Assembly (NCBI GenBank): GCA_031279155.1
Contig: JAITJB010000131.1
Coordinates: 1-5,958, forward strand
Source: Deltaproteobacteria bacterium
GTDB lineage: Bacteria > Desulfobacterota > Desulfarculia > Adiutricales > Adiutricaceae
Direction: 5' to 3'
DNA length: 5,958 bases
Below are positions 4,621-5,958 of the stretch, piece by piece. Both the position numbers and the translations under genes were made by a program. Below the pieces are notes generated by a model that did no database searches, had not been told where the DNA came from, and saw only the letters and a program-made list of their open reading frames with translations. The first letter of the stretch is position 1. The number at the start of each line of letters is the position of its first letter.

Positions 4621-5373
4621 ATGAAAATATCACCTCTTATCATGACCAATGACTCTATGTCGCCCAAAGATGTTCTGAGCTCCGCCCCACCCTACGGCGC
4701 CCGAAGGGGGGCTGTTTTGGTTTTAGCTATCGTGTTGGTTCTTCTGATGACCTTGGTGGCTATCACCGTAGCCACGACCACCACTAGCGAGCTGAGCATC
4801 TCTTCTAACACCGATAGCGGACGCAAGGCCTTTATTCAAGCTGATTCCGCCGCCCGCATGAGCGTTGCCATCTCGAGGATCCTTTTGTTCCCCTACTACG
4901 GGCCCATCGAGGATTTCTTAGATGATAGCGGTACTATTGCCGTTGACGTCAACAAAGCTGACTTTAATCTGGCCCTGATGCGCTGGAGCCTAGATGAAGA
5001 CGTCAACCGTTCGCAGGATCGCTATCTGAGGGCTGGCGGCCGGACCACAGGTATATCGCTGACCGGCGGCGACGTGGCTACGCCTCTTATCACTTTCCGG
5101 CGTAAAGATCCCAGCGATAGCTCAAAGACCAGGGTTGTGGCCACCTCGGCGGTAACGCTCGATTTTTCGGAAGAAGATTTAACTGGCACCTCCTTTGAGC
5201 AGGGCAGTTACAATAGCCAGGCTACCGGTAAGAGGACCATTATCATAATTTCCACCGATGGCCGTGTGCCCATTGGCGCGGATTTGGCCTCCAGCGAAGA
5301 GGGTGCCTTCTTCGACGGCTCAGCCGATACCACCCACGCCATCATCACCACGGCCTTCCAAGAAGTTCAGTAA
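4621..5373 (+). CDS. pilX: PilX-like minor pilin
   Basis: The 250-residue product has a leader of about 30 residues ending ARRG, then a hydrophobic helix at about 31-51 (AVLVLAIVLVLLMTLVAI) in the style of the PilX N-terminal domain, followed by TTSELSISSN and a KAFIQADSA segment. In PilX proteins this region usually reads as a run of aromatic and Ala-Glu residues; here it is Ala-Asp. If processing occurs after G30, mature position 5 is Leu, so the usual Glu5 is missing. The rest, including TGKRTIIIISTDGRV near 203-217, looks like a globular periplasmic domain. GAGG lies 10 nt before the ATG at 4621; M8 and M13 are alternative starts with poorer sites. Position between pilV and pilY1 is the classic place for pilX. 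A run of six G (4706-4711) lies at the processing site. Assignment rests on the N-terminal helix and gene order more than on the C-terminal domain. Confidence 0.75.
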   Translation: MKISPLIMTNDSMSPKDVLSSAPPYGARRGAVLVLAIVLVLLMTLVAITVATTTTSELSISSNTDSGRKAFIQADSAARMSVAISRILLFPYYGPIEDFLDDSGTIAVDVNKADFNLALMRWSLDEDVNRSQDRYLRAGGRTTGISLTGGDVATPLITFRRKDPSDSSKTRVVATSAVTLDFSEEDLTGTSFEQGSYNSQATGKRTIIIISTDGRVPIGADLASSEEGAFFDGSADTTHAIITTAFQEVQ

Positions 5374-5424
5374 AAATGCCGTTCAATGCCCAAGCAGCCC
5401 AATGAGCAAGTTAATTTTACTATC

Positions 5425-5430
5425 TATAAT
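5425..5430 (+). promoter_or_regulatory. Possible internal promoter (-10 box) before pilY1
   Basis: A perfect TATAAT lies in the 112-nt gap between pilX and pilY1. The matching -35 position, 17 bp upstream (ATGAGC at 5402-5407), is poor. If used, transcription would start near 5437 and give a leader of about 50 nt that can form a 6-bp stem (5446-5451 with 5460-5465). This could supply extra or separate pilY1 transcript. Confidence 0.35.
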
Positions 5431-5485
5431 GCGATATTATGTAACATTTACTTCCCTGTGTAAATTTTAGCTTCGGAGTTTTGAA

Positions 5486-5958
5486 ATGATTAAATTTAGT
5501 CACGTCGCGGTTGCCCTCCTACTCGCTTTTTTTCTTTGCCCCACCAATCATTCGCTCGGCCAATCATTGCCGGGCCACACCGATTACGTGGCCGACATCG
5601 AACAGTACAAAAGCGAGCCCTTTCTAAGGTTCAAAGCCTCCATCCCCCAGGTAATGATCGTCTTAGAGAGGGATTGGAAAATATTCTATCCTGCCTACAA
5701 CAATATCTCCGATCTCAATGGGGATGGCTCCATTGACAATGGTTTTAACCCGTCAATATCCTACGTAGGCTACTTCGACGTTGACTCCTGCTACGCCAAT
5801 GACGGCGCCAAATTCTACCGCTATGGCCCCACCCAGAATCAAACCCAAGCCCAAGTCGACGCCTTAAGGCCCTCAGGCTTAAAACCCAACATTCCTAGCC
5901 CGGCTTCGGCCCACGGCGTCTGCCCGGGCGTCAATGCTACCGGCGTAACCTCCGGCAG
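5486..5958 (+). CDS. pilY1: PilY1-like pilus tip protein (N-terminal 157 residues)
   Basis: The ATG at 5486 has GGAG 7 nt upstream and opens a frame that continues past the right edge; 157 residues are visible. Residues 1-25 are a Sec signal peptide (basic MIK, hydrophobic VALLLAFFL, likely cleavage after SLG). Then IPQVMIVLERDWKIFYPAY (53-71) leads into an acidic loop DLNGDGSID (76-84), followed by ISYVGYFDVDSCY (91-103) and a KFYRYGP segment. The YxGYFD...CY arrangement and the preceding calcium-loop-like segment are what I recall from the N-terminus of deltaproteobacterial PilY1 proteins, which are usually over 1,000 residues and end in a beta-propeller. PilY1 is exported and acts with minor pilins at the pilus tip in assembly, adhesion and surface sensing. 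The N-terminus shows no DxSxS metal-binding motif of the von Willebrand A fold, so that adhesion site is absent or lies later. Gene order supports the call. Confidence 0.8.
   Translation, partial: MIKFSHVAVALLLAFFLCPTNHSLGQSLPGHTDYVADIEQYKSEPFLRFKASIPQVMIVLERDWKIFYPAYNNISDLNGDGSIDNGFNPSISYVGYFDVDSCYANDGAKFYRYGPTQNQTQAQVDALRPSGLKPNIPSPASAHGVCPGVNATGVTSG

Noticed and set aside
5258..5470. 70-codon plus-strand frame
   Set aside because: Overlaps the end of pilX in another frame and is rich in Pro and Ser, as expected of a shifted coding frame.
5536..5736. 66-codon plus-strand frame
   Set aside because: Lies inside pilY1 in a different frame; pilY1 has the signal peptide, ribosome site and family motifs.

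Overview
The window looks like chromosomal DNA of a Gram-negative deltaproteobacterium (Desulfobacterota/Myxococcota type). That is inferred from a type IV pilus minor-pilin/PilY1 operon next to a membrane protein with an MJ0042-like N-terminal zinc ribbon. The PilY1 N-terminus also has a form I associate with deltaproteobacteria. No search could be run, so the taxonomy is tentative.

Layout: (1) 1-712, minus strand: a zinc-ribbon, single-span membrane protein whose 3' end lies outside the window. (2) 713-2305: about 1.6 kb between divergent genes, more A+T-rich than the genes and without a convincing large ORF. It holds a hexamer array with G-quadruplex potential, an 8-bp tandem array, several perfect inverted repeats, a good sigma70-like promoter with no obvious gene behind it, and one possible 48-residue minus-strand membrane peptide. 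(3) 2306-5958, plus strand: five co-directional genes in the order pilW, fimT/gspH, pilV, pilX, pilY1. The last is cut by the window edge.

The four pilin-like proteins each have a hydrophobic N-terminal helix. PilW, FimT and PilV carry a clear prepilin peptidase site (G before F/L, Glu at mature position 5). The PilX-like protein has the helix but no Glu5. In known systems these minor pilins form a priming complex with PilY1 at the pilus tip, starting assembly and contributing to adhesion. The gaps (58, 50, 23 and 112 nt) fit one transcript, and a perfect TATAAT in the last gap could give pilY1 extra transcription. No major pilin, prepilin peptidase or motor ATPase is present, so those must be encoded elsewhere.

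Points worth a second look are the G-quadruplex repeat in the upstream region, homopolymer runs early or at key points in three pilin genes, unusually long prepilin leaders, an uncertain pilW start, and a PilY1 N-terminus without a visible metal-dependent adhesion motif. I see no mobile element, CRISPR array, tRNA or rRNA, and no clear evidence of an entirely new system.
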